Position numbers and translations under genes: made by a program. Shown in pieces: positions 17,218 through 25,387 of a DNA stretch of 64,000 nt (the stretch's first letter is position 1; every line of letters starts with the position of its first letter). The DNA comes from Streptomyces griseochromogenes (lineage in GTDB: Bacteria; Actinomycetota; Actinomycetes; Streptomycetales; Streptomycetaceae): the NCBI RefSeq assembly GCF_001542625.1, contig NZ_CP016279.1, forward strand, positions 124,001 through 188,000. Reading direction: 5' to 3'. The notes beneath the pieces are model-generated. The model was not told the origin of the DNA. It was given only the letters and a program-made list of their open reading frames with translations, and did no database searches.

Positions 17218-17387
17218 GGCTTCCCCCAGTCCGGTCGGTCGGCCGCCTTGAGGCGGCGTCAAGTCAGGCTCCGCAGTGTGTCTTTGGAGGCATGTGTCGG
17301 GTCAAAGGTGAGTAATGACCGCAGGTCACAGGGTCGTTAGCGTCGTGTTGGCGTCGAGCGGCCCGACCCTGGGTCCAACAGTAACCT

Positions 17388-17403
17388 AAAGTATCGATAG
17401 TTT
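17388..17403. promoter_or_regulatory. Palindrome AAAGTATCGATAGTTT in a divergent promoter region
   Basis: A 16-bp sequence symmetric at 14 of 16 positions, 24 nt before the methyltransferase ATG and between it and the divergent DedA gene. It sits where a repressor would block the promoter. The cognate factor is unknown; the MerR at 18098 is a nearby candidate. Confidence 0.45.
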
Positions 17404-17426
17404 CACTACCACTAAGGACGCAGGGC

Positions 17427-18059
17427 ATGACCGAAGTGACGCTGTTCTTCCGGGAGTTCGCCCGGGCCCGGCGTGAGACGGGTGCCATCGCGCCCAGCAG
17501 CCCCGCGCTGGCGAGCGCCCTGACCCGCTATGTGATCCCCAGTCCGGGCCGGGCGCGCACCCTGCTGGAGGTGGGACCGGGCACCGGCGCGGTCACCCGC
17601 CGGCTGCGCTCGGAGATGGGCCCCCTGGACACCCTCGACCTGGTCGAGGCCAACTCGCGCTTCGCCGCGCTCCTGCGGCGCAGATACGCCCACGACGCGC
17701 GGGTGCGGCTGCTGACGGGCCTGGTGCAGGAGCACCGACTGGGCTCTTACGACACGATCGTGTGCACCGTGCCCTTCGCCAACTTCGACGCGGCCACCGT
17801 CGAGGACATCTTCGGCCGGCTGCTCGGCGCGCTGCGGCCGGGCGGCACGCTCTCCTTCTTCGCCTACGCCAGGCTGCCCCTCCTGCACCTGGCCCTGGCC
17901 GGCGGCAAGGACCGGCTGCGCGCCCGGTCGGCCCGTACGGTCGTCGCGCGCACCCTCGAACGGCACCGCTTCCGCACCGAGACGGTCCTCGGCAATCTGC
18001 CCCCGGCCCGGGTGCACCACCTGGCACCGGTGGCCCCGGCGCTCGTCCGCAGCCCGTGA
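17427..18059 (+). CDS. SAM-dependent methyltransferase, phospholipid N-methyltransferase (PmtA)-like
   Basis: 210 residues. The N-terminal FFREFARARRETGAIAPSSP segment is characteristic of PmtA-type phosphatidylethanolamine N-methyltransferases. SAM motif I is LLEVGPGTGAVT (residues 47-58), an acidic residue follows in DLVEANSRF, and a post-motif is LRPGGTLSFF. The expected product is methylated membrane lipid, though rRNA-methylase-like relatives exist. ATG at 17427 with AGGACGCAGGG upstream. It is divergent from DedA, another membrane-lipid-associated gene. Confidence 0.82.
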   Translation: MTEVTLFFREFARARRETGAIAPSSPALASALTRYVIPSPGRARTLLEVGPGTGAVTRRLRSEMGPLDTLDLVEANSRFAALLRRRYAHDARVRLLTGLVQEHRLGSYDTIVCTVPFANFDAATVEDIFGRLLGALRPGGTLSFFAYARLPLLHLALAGGKDRLRARSARTVVARTLERHRFRTETVLGNLPPARVHHLAPVAPALVRSP

Positions 18060-18097
18060 GGTCCGCCTTCGCGGGTGCCGCCGTACGGTTCGGGCGG

Positions 18098-18742
18098 TTA
18101 CGCCGAGTGCGTCGTCGGGCCGGCCAGCCGGGAGGAGGCGTCCTCCTGGGCGATGCGGCGCAGGGCCGACATCGCGGCGTCGCCCAGCACCGTGCCCAGC
18201 ACGACGCCCTCGACCTTCCCGTCCACCGTCGGGACCCGTGCCACGGTGGCCAGTTCGGCCTCGGCGAGCCGGCCCGCCGCCGCGGCGTACTCGTCGAGCA
18301 GCGCGAGCAGATCGTCCCGGTCCAGGTCCCGGTAGGTCACGATGAGCTGGACCAGCGCCGCCCAGCCCGGGTTCTCCGGCTTGACGGCCCAGCCGTGCCG
18401 GCCCACCAGGACGGCCGCGTCCCGCTCGGCCCGTTCGAGGTCCTCGGCGGTGCCGCGCTCGACCGCGGTGCGGCTGACCGCGGACTGGGCGATGCCGAGC
18501 ATCCCGTGGACCGTGCGCTTCGGGGCGTCGACCTGGGCGAGCACCTCCCCGACCGTGGCCACGGACATGCCGCCGACCTCCAGCATCGCCCGGATCAGCT
18601 TGAGCCTGCGCACGTGCGAGTCGGCGTAGCTCACCTGGTTGGGGCTGGTGCGCTCGCCGGGCGGCAACAGGCCCTCGCGCGTGTAGTACTTGATGGTGGG
18701 GACCGGAACTCCCGTGCGCCGCGCCAGCTCTCCGATACGCAT
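18098..18742 (-). CDS. MerR-family transcriptional regulator
   Basis: 214 residues from ATG 18742. The winged helix MRIGELARRTGVPVPTIKYY is followed by TREGLLPPGE and the LKLIRAMLEVGGMS helices. The long helical C-terminal part (GRHGWAVKPENPGWAALVQL ... GTVLGDAAMSALRRIAQEDA) matches in pattern the MerR at 6613, suggesting a shared effector-domain family. It is divergent from the AfsA-like operon at 18962 with 219 bp between them, so it is a candidate local regulator of the polyketide cluster. Confidence 0.88.
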   Translation of the reverse strand: MRIGELARRTGVPVPTIKYYTREGLLPPGERTSPNQVSYADSHVRRLKLIRAMLEVGGMSVATVGEVLAQVDAPKRTVHGMLGIAQSAVSRTAVERGTAEDLERAERDAAVLVGRHGWAVKPENPGWAALVQLIVTYRDLDRDDLLALLDEYAAAAGRLAEAELATVARVPTVDGKVEGVVLGTVLGDAAMSALRRIAQEDASSRLAGPTTHSA

Positions 18743-18961
18743 TCCATGAGGATACTGCCCTTTCCCGGTATCCGGTCCAGGCCTTGCGACAGGACCGGCA
18801 GGACCGCCGCCCGCAATGTCCGTCCCGGCGTTTGTCCCCGCTTTTATCGGGCTTGAATTCGGCCGCGACCGCGCATTCATGCCTGCCTGTCAGGCTCATT
18901 CGGCACCGACAACTCCTCTTGGTCAGCAGCCTTCGAGGGAACCCAGCCAAAGGAAGCAGCT

Positions 18962-19939
18962 ATGACCACACACGTGGCCCCGGAGATTGCTTCGGAGCCC
19001 GCCGAGCTCAGTTACGCGCGCACGGTGGACCGCGCCCTGGTCCACCGCGCCGCGGTCTTCGAGGTCTTCGTGACCGATGTGCGGCAGCTGGCCGAGCGCC
19101 GGGTGCGCGCCGCCGTCCAACTCCCGCTGACCCACGGGTACTACAGCGACCATGTGCAGCGGCCCGCCGTGTACGACGCGCTGCTGCTGCTGGAGTCGGG
19201 ACGGCAGGCCGCCATCGCCGGCTCGCACGCGTTCATGGGCCTGGCGCCGGGCACGATGATGATCGTCGACCGGTTCCGCTTCGCGCTGCACGGGCTCGAC
19301 GGGCTGGGCATCGGCCCCGAACCGGGCCGCGTGCGGATCGACACCGACTACTCCGGGAAGATCAACAAGCGCGGCCGGGTCCGCACCGGCAAGGTGGTCC
19401 AGCGCTACTTCGACGGTGCCCGTGAGGTCGCCGAGCACGAGATGGACGTGCTCTTCCTCAACCAGCACGAGAACGAGGTGCTCCGGCACGCCCAGCGCGG
19501 CACCCCGGCCCCGCTCACCTCGGACTTCCGCGACCACCCCGCCGACGGCGACCCCGGGCAGGTCGAACCCGCCCGGGTCGGCCGCGGCAATGCGCTGAAC
19601 GTCGTCCTCTCCCGGGCCGAGCGCACCGAGGAGGCCGTGACGGCCGAGGTCACGCCCTGGTTCGACAACCGCGCGCTGTTCGACCACGTCTACGACCACC
19701 TGCCGGCCATGACGCTGGTCGAGGCGGCCCGGCAGCTCGCGCTGCTGTCCACCGACCGCCCGCTGACCAGCTACGCCACCGGCTTCGAGGCGGTCTTCGC
19801 CCGCTTCGCCGAACTGGACGAGGCCGTCATCGCCGAGGCACCCGCGAACGCGCGCGGCGAGGTGCCGGTGCGCTTCCTGCAGGGCGGCAACGAGATCGCA
19901 CGGGTGACGGTCACCGTCACCACGAAGGAGGCAACGTGA
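18962..19939 (+). CDS. AfsA-domain (A-factor biosynthesis hotdog) protein
   Basis: 325 residues with two AfsA hotdog repeats, one starting VHRAAVFEVFVTDVRQL (about residues 29-45) and one around FDHVYDHLPAMTLVEAARQ (about 240-258). AfsA proteins condense a beta-ketoacyl chain with dihydroxyacetone phosphate to begin gamma-butyrolactone signal synthesis. Some relatives in clusters have other acyl-transfer or dehydration roles. It heads a plus-strand operon with a HAD hydrolase and a ketoreductase. Either autoregulator synthesis or a tailoring role in the type II polyketide pathway is possible. The stop overlaps the next GTG (GTGA). Confidence 0.85.
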   Translation: MTTHVAPEIASEPAELSYARTVDRALVHRAAVFEVFVTDVRQLAERRVRAAVQLPLTHGYYSDHVQRPAVYDALLLLESGRQAAIAGSHAFMGLAPGTMMIVDRFRFALHGLDGLGIGPEPGRVRIDTDYSGKINKRGRVRTGKVVQRYFDGAREVAEHEMDVLFLNQHENEVLRHAQRGTPAPLTSDFRDHPADGDPGQVEPARVGRGNALNVVLSRAERTEEAVTAEVTPWFDNRALFDHVYDHLPAMTLVEAARQLALLSTDRPLTSYATGFEAVFARFAELDEAVIAEAPANARGEVPVRFLQGGNEIARVTVTVTTKEAT

Positions 19940-20598
19940 GCACGCGGCGCATCGCCGTCTGGACCGACTTCGGCGGCGTCCTGACCCCGCCGATCTCCCA
20001 CACGATGGCCAGCTTCTGCAAGGCCCAGGGCCTCGACCCGCAGGCGCTCGGCCAGGCCCTGGAGAAGGTGACCGCCCGCTACGGCACCCGCGACGTCATG
20101 GAGCCCATCGACACCCCGCTGGTGTCGGAGGAGGAGTGGCTCGCCCAGATCTCCGAGGTGCTGGCCGCCGACCACGGCATCACCGGCAAGCGCCTGACCA
20201 CGCTCGCGGACACCTGGTTCGACGGCCGGGAGACCAACCACGCCTGGGTCAGCGTGCTGCGGGGGGCCCGCGCCGCCGGCGCCTTCGTCGGAATGCTGTC
20301 CAACATGGTGCCGACCTGGGACGCGCACTGGCGCCGCATGGTCGACGCGGACGAGCTCTTCGACGACGTCCTGCTGTCGTTCGAGGCCGGCCGGCGCAAG
20401 CCCTCACCCGGCATGTTCGCGCTCGCCGCCGAACGGGCGGGCGCCGATCCCGCCGACTGCGTCCTCGTCGACGACCTCGCGCACAACTGCGCGGGCGCCG
20501 AGGCCGCCGGCTGGCAGGCGATCCACTTCACCGACACCACCGTGGCGGCCGAGCGCCTCGACGCGCTGCTCAGCGTCGCCGACGGACGAAGGAGTTGA
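19936..20598 (+). CDS. HAD-superfamily hydrolase
   Basis: 220 residues, GTG start overlapping the AfsA-like stop. HAD motif I is WTDFGGVLTPP with Asp11 as the nucleophile and Gly at the +2 position where phosphatases have Asp. Motif II Ser lies in GMLSNM, the motif III Lys in EAGRRKPSP, and motif IV in VLVDDLAHN. Gly at DxD position 2 is found in several HAD families, so phosphatase or dehalogenase-type activity is possible. Next to AfsA it could remove the phosphate from a butenolide phosphate, which is inference from the A-factor pathway. Confidence 0.85.
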   Translation: MSTRRIAVWTDFGGVLTPPISHTMASFCKAQGLDPQALGQALEKVTARYGTRDVMEPIDTPLVSEEEWLAQISEVLAADHGITGKRLTTLADTWFDGRETNHAWVSVLRGARAAGAFVGMLSNMVPTWDAHWRRMVDADELFDDVLLSFEAGRRKPSPGMFALAAERAGADPADCVLVDDLAHNCAGAEAAGWQAIHFTDTTVAAERLDALLSVADGRRS

Positions 20599-20602
20599 TC
20601 CG

Positions 20603-20767
20603 GTGACCGGGACCGTACCGATCAGGCGCGGGGGCCGCGGCAGTGCGGCCGTCGAGTGCGCCGGTGCCGGGCCCGCCGGGAGGCGGGCGATCGGCCTCAC
20701 CTACACCACCGCTGCGGCCCAGCACCCGGATGTGCTGACCAACGGCGCAGAAACACAGGGGAGTTGA
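20603..20767 (+). CDS. 54-residue small ORF between the HAD and ketoreductase genes
   Basis: A GTG-initiated frame of 54 codons that fills most of the gap between the HAD stop (20598) and the ketoreductase start (20771). GAAGGAG lies 8 nt before the GTG, at ideal spacing, and this Shine-Dalgarno has no other start to serve. The peptide is basic at the N-terminus, has one Cys (VECAGAG), and ends LTNGAETQGS. No family is recognised. It could be a real small protein or a coupling ORF that keeps ribosomes moving into fabG. Confidence 0.5.
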   Translation: MTGTVPIRRGGRGSAAVECAGAGPAGRRAIGLTYTTAAAQHPDVLTNGAETQGS

Positions 20768-20770
20768 GCG

Positions 20771-21475
20771 ATGAGCCGCACCGTACTCATCACCGGCGGG
20801 AACCGCGGCATCGGCCTCGCCACCGCCCGCGCCTTCGCCGCACAGGGCGACAAGGTCGCCGTCACCCACCGCACCGGCGAGCCGCCCGAGGGGCTGTTCG
20901 GCGTGCGGTGCGACGTGACCGATCCCGAGTCCGTGCGCCGGGCCGTGGAGCAGGTCCGCATCCAGCACGGCCCGATCGAGGTGCTGGTGTCCAACGCCGG
21001 CATCACCCGGGACCAGCTGCTGGTCGCGATGGAGGACACGGACTTCCGCGCCGTCGTGGAGACGAACCTGCTCTCCGCGGTGGGCGTGGTCAAGGAGGTC
21101 GTACCGGACATGATCAAGGCCCGCTGGGGCCGGGTCGTGCTGGTCTCCTCGGTCGGCGCGCTGGCCGGAGCGCCGGGCCAGACCAACTACGCGGCCTCCA
21201 AGGCCGGTCTGATCGGCTTCGGCCGTTCGCTCGCGCTGGAGGTCGGCCGGCGCAACATCACCGTCAACGTGGTCACGCCCGGCCTCATCGAGACCGACAT
21301 GGTCAAGGACGTCACCGACGCCCGGCGCGACCACCTGCTGAGCCAGACCTCGCTGTTCAGGGCCGGCCGGCCCGAGGAGGTCGCGGGTGTCATCCGCTTC
21401 CTCGCGAGCGACGACGCCTCCTACGTCACCTCCGGCGTCATCCCGGTCACCGGCGGCCTCGGCGTGGGCCACTGA
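20771..21475 (+). CDS. fabG: 3-oxoacyl-ACP reductase (FabG-type SDR)
   Basis: 234 residues. Classical SDR features: TGGNRGIG (residues 8-15) for NADPH, NAG (75-77), catalytic Ser127 area (VSSVG), Tyr140 and Lys144 (NYAASKAG), and PGLIETDM. It reduces beta-ketoacyl-ACP to the hydroxyacyl form, the first reductive step after condensation. The cluster also has a KS, CLF, ACP and two dehydratases, so this is the dedicated ketoreductase. ATG at 20771, 4 nt after the small ORF stop, with GGGGAG upstream. Confidence 0.92.
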   Translation: MSRTVLITGGNRGIGLATARAFAAQGDKVAVTHRTGEPPEGLFGVRCDVTDPESVRRAVEQVRIQHGPIEVLVSNAGITRDQLLVAMEDTDFRAVVETNLLSAVGVVKEVVPDMIKARWGRVVLVSSVGALAGAPGQTNYAASKAGLIGFGRSLALEVGRRNITVNVVTPGLIETDMVKDVTDARRDHLLSQTSLFRAGRPEEVAGVIRFLASDDASYVTSGVIPVTGGLGVGH

Positions 21476-21506
21476 CCGCCCCGACCCCTGCCACGAAAGG
21501 ACACCT

Positions 21507-21950
21507 ATGGCCAACCAGAAGGTGCTGGAGATCGCCCAGCAGATGGGCAAGATCTTCAACGACCTGGACGAGAAGGTCGCCCACGAGCTGGTCGCCCCCG
21601 ACTTCGTCGACTACGAGGCCCCGCCCGGCACCCCCGGCGGCCCCGACGGCTACCTCGGCACCGCCCGCTGGATGAACTCGGTCTTCTCCGAGGCCAGCTG
21701 GGATCACATCTTCTCGTTCGCCGACGGCGACAAGGCCGTGATCCGGGTGCGCTTCACCGGCATCCACACCGGCGACTTCCTCGGCTTCGAGGGCACCGGC
21801 AACAAGGTCGACGTGGAGCACATCCACATCTACCGCGTCGGTGACGACGGTCTGGTCCACGAGCACTGGGCCTGCCGCCAGGACCTGTTCCTGCTGGCCC
21901 AGATCGGCGCCGTCGAACTGAAGCTGCCGCCGACCGGCACCCAGGCGTAA
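21507..21950 (+). CDS. SnoaL-like (NTF2-fold) ester cyclase family protein
   Basis: 147 residues from ATG 21507 (GAAAGG upstream). The pattern is that of the SnoaL-like/ester cyclase NTF2 fold: AHELVAPDFVDYEAPPG, GDKAVIRVRFTGIHTGDFLGF and VEHIHIYRVGDDGLVHEHW. Members act as polyketide cyclases, isomerases or hydratases. In a reducing polyketide cluster it could isomerise or cyclise the ACP-bound polyene; that role is inference. It is the last gene before a hairpin terminator (21963-21998). Confidence 0.82.
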   Translation: MANQKVLEIAQQMGKIFNDLDEKVAHELVAPDFVDYEAPPGTPGGPDGYLGTARWMNSVFSEASWDHIFSFADGDKAVIRVRFTGIHTGDFLGFEGTGNKVDVEHIHIYRVGDDGLVHEHWACRQDLFLLAQIGAVELKLPPTGTQA

Positions 21951-21962
21951 CTCCCCTCGCGC

Positions 21963-21998
21963 AGGCCGCCGGACCCGCCCCCTCGGGTCCGGCGGCCT
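21963..21998 (+). terminator. Terminator hairpin between the SnoaL-like and MFS genes
   Basis: AGGCCGCCGGACCCG pairs over 15 bp with its complement around a CCCCCT loop, 13 nt past the SnoaL-like stop. It partly separates the MFS gene from the upstream operon. Confidence 0.75.
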
Positions 21999-22040
21999 TG
22001 GCGCACCCCCGGACACATCCCCGGATCAGGAGGAACAGGC

Positions 22041-23441
22041 ATGAAAGGCAAGGCGGTGGCGTGGGCGCTGGTCGCGACCTCGCTGCCCATGTTCATGGTG
22101 GCGGTGGACAATCTGGTGGTCACCAACGCGCTGGCGGTGATCGCCCGGGACCTCGACACCGGTCCGGCGGGGCTGCAGTGGGTGATGAGCGGGTACATCC
22201 TGGCGTTCGCCGGACTGCTGCTCGCGGGCGCCGCGCTCGGTGACCGGATCGGGCGGCGCCGGGTGTTCGTGGGCGGCACAGCCCTGTTCACGGTGGCCTC
22301 GGCGGCGTGCGCGCTCGCGGGCTCCCCGGGCGTGCTGATCGCCGCGCGGGCGGTGCAGGGCGTCGGCGGAGCGGCGATCCTGCCGGTCTCCCTCACCCTC
22401 GCGGTCGCCGCCGCGGGTGCCGAACGCCGGGCGCTGGCGGTCGGTGTGTGGGGCGGGGTCAACGGGCTCGGCATCGCGGCGGGACCACTGGTCGGCGGGC
22501 TGGTCACCGAGGGTCTGGACTGGCACTGGATCTTCTGGATCAATGTGCCCGTCGGCCTGGTGGCGGTGCCGCTCGCGCTGTGGGCGATCGGCGAGTCCAC
22601 GGGGGAGCGGCGGCGGCTGGACGTGCCCGGCACCGTCCTGGTGACGGCGGCCGTGGTCGCCGCGGTCTGGGGCATCGTGCGGTTCGCGGAGGGCGGGCTC
22701 GCGGCCCTCGGCGGCGGTCTCGCCGTCTCGGCCGCCCTGCTGGCGGGCTTCGGGGCCTGGCAGCGGCGCACCCCCGACCCGCTGGTTCCGCCCCATCTCT
22801 ACCGGGTGCGGCCGTTCATGCTGAGCAATGTGCTCGCCCTCGCCATGTACTTCGGGGTGTTCGGGTCGATCTTCTTCCTGGCCCAGTTCCTGCAGACCAC
22901 GATGGGCTACTCCCCCTTCGAGGCGGGGCTGCGCACCCTGCCGTGGACGGCGGCGCCCATGGTGGCCGTGCCCGTGGCCAGCGCTCTGGTCGACCGGATC
23001 GGCGGAGGGATCCTGCAGGCCGCCGGCTGCCTCCTGCAGTCCGGCGCTCTCGTCTGGCTGGCGCTGACCGCACGGCCCGGGGTCTCCTACGGCGCGATGG
23101 CGGCGGCCATGGTGGTCGCCGGCACCGGCATGGGCCTGGTGTTCGCCGCCAACCCCTCGACGGTGATCGGCTCGGTCGCCGAGCCGGAGCACAATCTCGC
23201 CTCCGGCGTGAACAACACGATCCGCGAGTTCGGCGGCGCGCTCGGCATCGCCGTGCTCACCGCCGTATACGTGCACGGCGGCCTCCGCAGCGCGGTGCTG
23301 ACGGGGGCCGCCGTGGTCTTCGCGGGCGCGTTCGCGGGTTTCGCTATGGGGCGGGGGACAGCACGGCCCGGGTCCGGGCCAGCACCTTCCGGCCGGCACA
23401 GCGCACGGTCAGCTCCACCCGCACCGAGCCGTCTTCCCTGA
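22041..23441 (+). CDS. MFS drug-efflux transporter (DHA2-like)
   Basis: 466 residues. Typical features: MVAVDNLVVTNALAVIARDL in helix 1, the GDRIGRRRVF loop 2-3 motif, the RAVQGVGGA segment of helix 4, and WHWIFWINVPVG as in DHA2 14-helix exporters. AGGAGG lies upstream of ATG 22041. It probably exports the cluster product or gives self-resistance. The last 33 or so codons overlap the convergent MaoC gene by 98 bp, and this hydrophilic tail (RGTARPGSGPAPSGRHS) may be dispensable. Confidence 0.9.
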   Translation: MKGKAVAWALVATSLPMFMVAVDNLVVTNALAVIARDLDTGPAGLQWVMSGYILAFAGLLLAGAALGDRIGRRRVFVGGTALFTVASAACALAGSPGVLIAARAVQGVGGAAILPVSLTLAVAAAGAERRALAVGVWGGVNGLGIAAGPLVGGLVTEGLDWHWIFWINVPVGLVAVPLALWAIGESTGERRRLDVPGTVLVTAAVVAAVWGIVRFAEGGLAALGGGLAVSAALLAGFGAWQRRTPDPLVPPHLYRVRPFMLSNVLALAMYFGVFGSIFFLAQFLQTTMGYSPFEAGLRTLPWTAAPMVAVPVASALVDRIGGGILQAAGCLLQSGALVWLALTARPGVSYGAMAAAMVVAGTGMGLVFAANPSTVIGSVAEPEHNLASGVNNTIREFGGALGIAVLTAVYVHGGLRSAVLTGAAVVFAGAFAGFAMGRGTARPGSGPAPSGRHSARSAPPAPSRLP

Positions 23442-23751
23442 CCTCGCCCGCGGTGCCGTCGACGGCGATCTCCACGCCGTCGGCGGTGTCCGGGACGATC
23501 ACCGGGCGGGAGAACCGGGTGCCGTACTCGACGACGGCGGCGCCCGGCCCCGCCCATTCGGTCAGCGCGGTCGCCGCGAGCCCCATGCTGAGCATGCCGT
23601 GCGCGATCACGCCGGGCAGGCCGACCGCCGAGGCGCGCGAGTCGGACCAGTGGATGGGGTTGTGGTCACCGGAGGCGGCGGCGTAGCGCACCAGGTCCTC
23701 ACGGGTGATGCGGAAGGTACGGGTGGGCAGCTCGTCGCCGGGGCGGATCAA
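23344..23751 (-). CDS. MaoC-like (R)-specific hydratase/dehydratase
   Basis: 135 residues from a TTG at 23751 that overlaps the upstream stop (TTGA), with GAGGAG 6 nt before it. The hydratase-2 motif AAASGDHNPIHWSD carries the catalytic Asp and His, and GVIAHGMLSMG is the following conserved helix. It removes water from beta-hydroxyacyl-ACP, or hydrates the reverse. It pairs with the upstream MaoC-N-like gene, as in HadA-HadB heterodimers of mycobacteria. This is probably the dehydratase of the reducing type II polyketide system. The 3' end overlaps the MFS gene antisense. Confidence 0.85.
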   Translation of the reverse strand: MIRPGDELPTRTFRITREDLVRYAAASGDHNPIHWSDSRASAVGLPGVIAHGMLSMGLAATALTEWAGPGAAVVEYGTRFSRPVIVPDTADGVEIAVDGTAGEVREDGSVRVELTVRCAGRKVLARTRAVLSPAP

Positions 23752-24179
23752 CGGTTCTCCTCGGGGGTCGTGGCGCGGGAGACGAGGGTGGAGGTCGTCG
23801 TGCACACCAGCGCGCCGGTGTCCGCCTCGCACACCTGTCCGCGCAGGGTCAGCACGTCGTTGCCGTCGATCGTCTCGGCGGACAGCACCTCCACCGACAC
23901 CGACAGCCGGTCGCCGGCCCGCAGCGCGCGCACCGCCTCGAAACGCTGGTCGCGGTGGAGCACCCGGGAGAAGTCGAAGCCGAGGTCCGGATCGTCGGCG
24001 ACCTGCCGCTCGGCGCGCATGGCCAGCACGATCGGGAAGGTGGGCGGCGCGACGAGCCCGTCGCCCGGTACACCCCCCACCGCCGCGCTGAACTCCCGGA
24101 TCTTCTCGCGGCCCACCTCGTAGGGCTCGCTCGGCGGATAGATGCGTCCCGCGCGGGACGTGTCGAAGGCGCCGGGCAT
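23748..24179 (-). CDS. MaoC N-terminal-like hotdog protein (dehydratase partner subunit)
   Basis: 143 residues from ATG 24179 with GGGAGG 4 nt upstream. The hotdog fold resembles the MaoC N-terminal/FAS1 dehydratase region (GREKIREFSAAVGG, APPTFPIVLAMRAER, HRDQRFEAVRALRAGDRLSV). It lacks the DHNPIH catalytic motif of its neighbour, as non-catalytic HadA/HadC-type partner subunits do. It is coupled by a 4-nt overlap to the catalytic MaoC gene, so a heterodimeric 3-hydroxyacyl-ACP dehydratase is expected. Confidence 0.82.
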   Translation of the reverse strand: MPGAFDTSRAGRIYPPSEPYEVGREKIREFSAAVGGVPGDGLVAPPTFPIVLAMRAERQVADDPDLGFDFSRVLHRDQRFEAVRALRAGDRLSVSVEVLSAETIDGNDVLTLRGQVCEADTGALVCTTTSTLVSRATTPEENR

Positions 24180-24231
24180 GGGACCTCCCTGTCTCAGGTC
24201 CTGGCCTCGGCCAGGAAGTCGGCTGTGTGGA

Positions 24232-24277
24232 CGACGACAGCGGCGCCCGCCGGATCGAGCGGGCGCCGCTGTCGTCG
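24232..24277 (-). terminator. Terminator hairpin downstream of the CLF gene
   Basis: A 19-bp perfect stem (CGACGACAGCGGCGCCCGC and its complement) with an 8-nt loop, 10 nt past the CLF stop and before the dehydratase pair. It separates the ACP-KS-CLF operon from the dehydratases. Confidence 0.85.
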
Positions 24278-24286
24278 GCGGGGGCG

Positions 24287-25387
24287 TCAGCGGGGGCCGC
24301 GGACCACCAGGGCGGCGGCGTTGCCGTCCCAGCTGACGGAGGTGACCAGCGCGGTCACCGGGGTGGCGGGCGGCTTCGTCCGCCACAGGGCGAGGAGGGC
24401 GGCGAGCTGCATCGCACCGCTCGCGCTGTACGTCTCGCCGAGCACGTCGGCGACCCGTACCGGGCCCGGCAGCCCGCCGCCCAGCGCGGTCCGCACCCCG
24501 CGCTCCTCGATCCGCTCCAGACCGCGCTGGTGGACGGCGCCGAGGGAAACGACGTCCACCTCGTCCGGACGGACTCCACTGCGCCCTAGGGCCCGCCCGA
24601 TGGCGTCGGCCAGCCCGTCGGCGTACTCCCGCGGGTCCGGCGAGAACCGGGTCTCGCACGCCAGGAGTTCGGCGAGCGCCTCCCGCCCGGGCCGCTCCCG
24701 CTGCACCGTGAACACCGCGGCGCCCTCCCCCAGCGCCGCGCCGTCGCGCAGGACGCCGGTGCGGTGCCAGGCCCAGGCCGCCGGAGCGCTCAGCTCCTCC
24801 ACCCCGCCGACCAGCAGGCGCTCGGCGCGGCCCAGGGCGAGCGCGAGCCGGGCGTGCCGGAAGGCCAGCAGGGACGCGGTCTGGCCGCCGGCGACCGTGG
24901 CGTTGAGCCCGCGCAGCCCGTTGCGGATGGCGATCTGGCCCGCGGTGCTGTTCATCACCGTGTTCGGGAACCGCCCCGGGTTCACCAGGTAGGGCTTGTC
25001 CAGCGTGAGCGTGTCGTACAACAGCGTGCTGTGCGTGGAGACCGAACCGGTGTTGGTGGCCAGCACCACCCCCGTACGACCCCCCTCGGACCCGCCGTCC
25101 TGGGCGCCGGCGAGGACCTCCTTGGTGGAGATCAGGCCGAACGAGGTGAGCCGGTCCAGGTACTTGGTGCCCTTGCGGCCCAGGTGCTCCCTGACGTCCA
25201 GGTCCCGCACCGCGCGCACCGGGCGCGGCGGATAGGCCCCGGCGTCCTCGCCGACCGGCCCGTCCTCGGGCCCGCCGCGGCCGAGCAGGGCGTCGGCGAG
25301 CGGGGCGAGGCCGAGTCCGGCCGAGGAGACGACTCCGGCCGCGGTCACGTACAGCGGCTCGGCCACGGCCGCGGTGGTGGCGGTCAC
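24287..25387 (-). CDS. Chain-length factor (ketosynthase beta subunit)
   Basis: 366 residues from a GTG overlapping the KS stop (GTGA). Thiolase-fold ketosynthase in which the active-site Cys is replaced by Gln169 (NATVAGGQTAS), the hallmark of type II polyketide chain-length factors. The catalytic His motifs are also degraded. It forms a heterodimer with the KS encoded just upstream and sets chain length. GTG coupling to the KS gene fits 1:1 production. The sequence is FabF-like rather than close to aromatic-cluster CLFs, as in highly reducing type II systems. Confidence 0.9.
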   Translation of the reverse strand: MTATTAAVAEPLYVTAAGVVSSAGLGLAPLADALLGRGGPEDGPVGEDAGAYPPRPVRAVRDLDVREHLGRKGTKYLDRLTSFGLISTKEVLAGAQDGGSEGGRTGVVLATNTGSVSTHSTLLYDTLTLDKPYLVNPGRFPNTVMNSTAGQIAIRNGLRGLNATVAGGQTASLLAFRHARLALALGRAERLLVGGVEELSAPAAWAWHRTGVLRDGAALGEGAAVFTVQRERPGREALAELLACETRFSPDPREYADGLADAIGRALGRSGVRPDEVDVVSLGAVHQRGLERIEERGVRTALGGGLPGPVRVADVLGETYSASGAMQLAALLALWRTKPPATPVTALVTSVSWDGNAAALVVRGPR

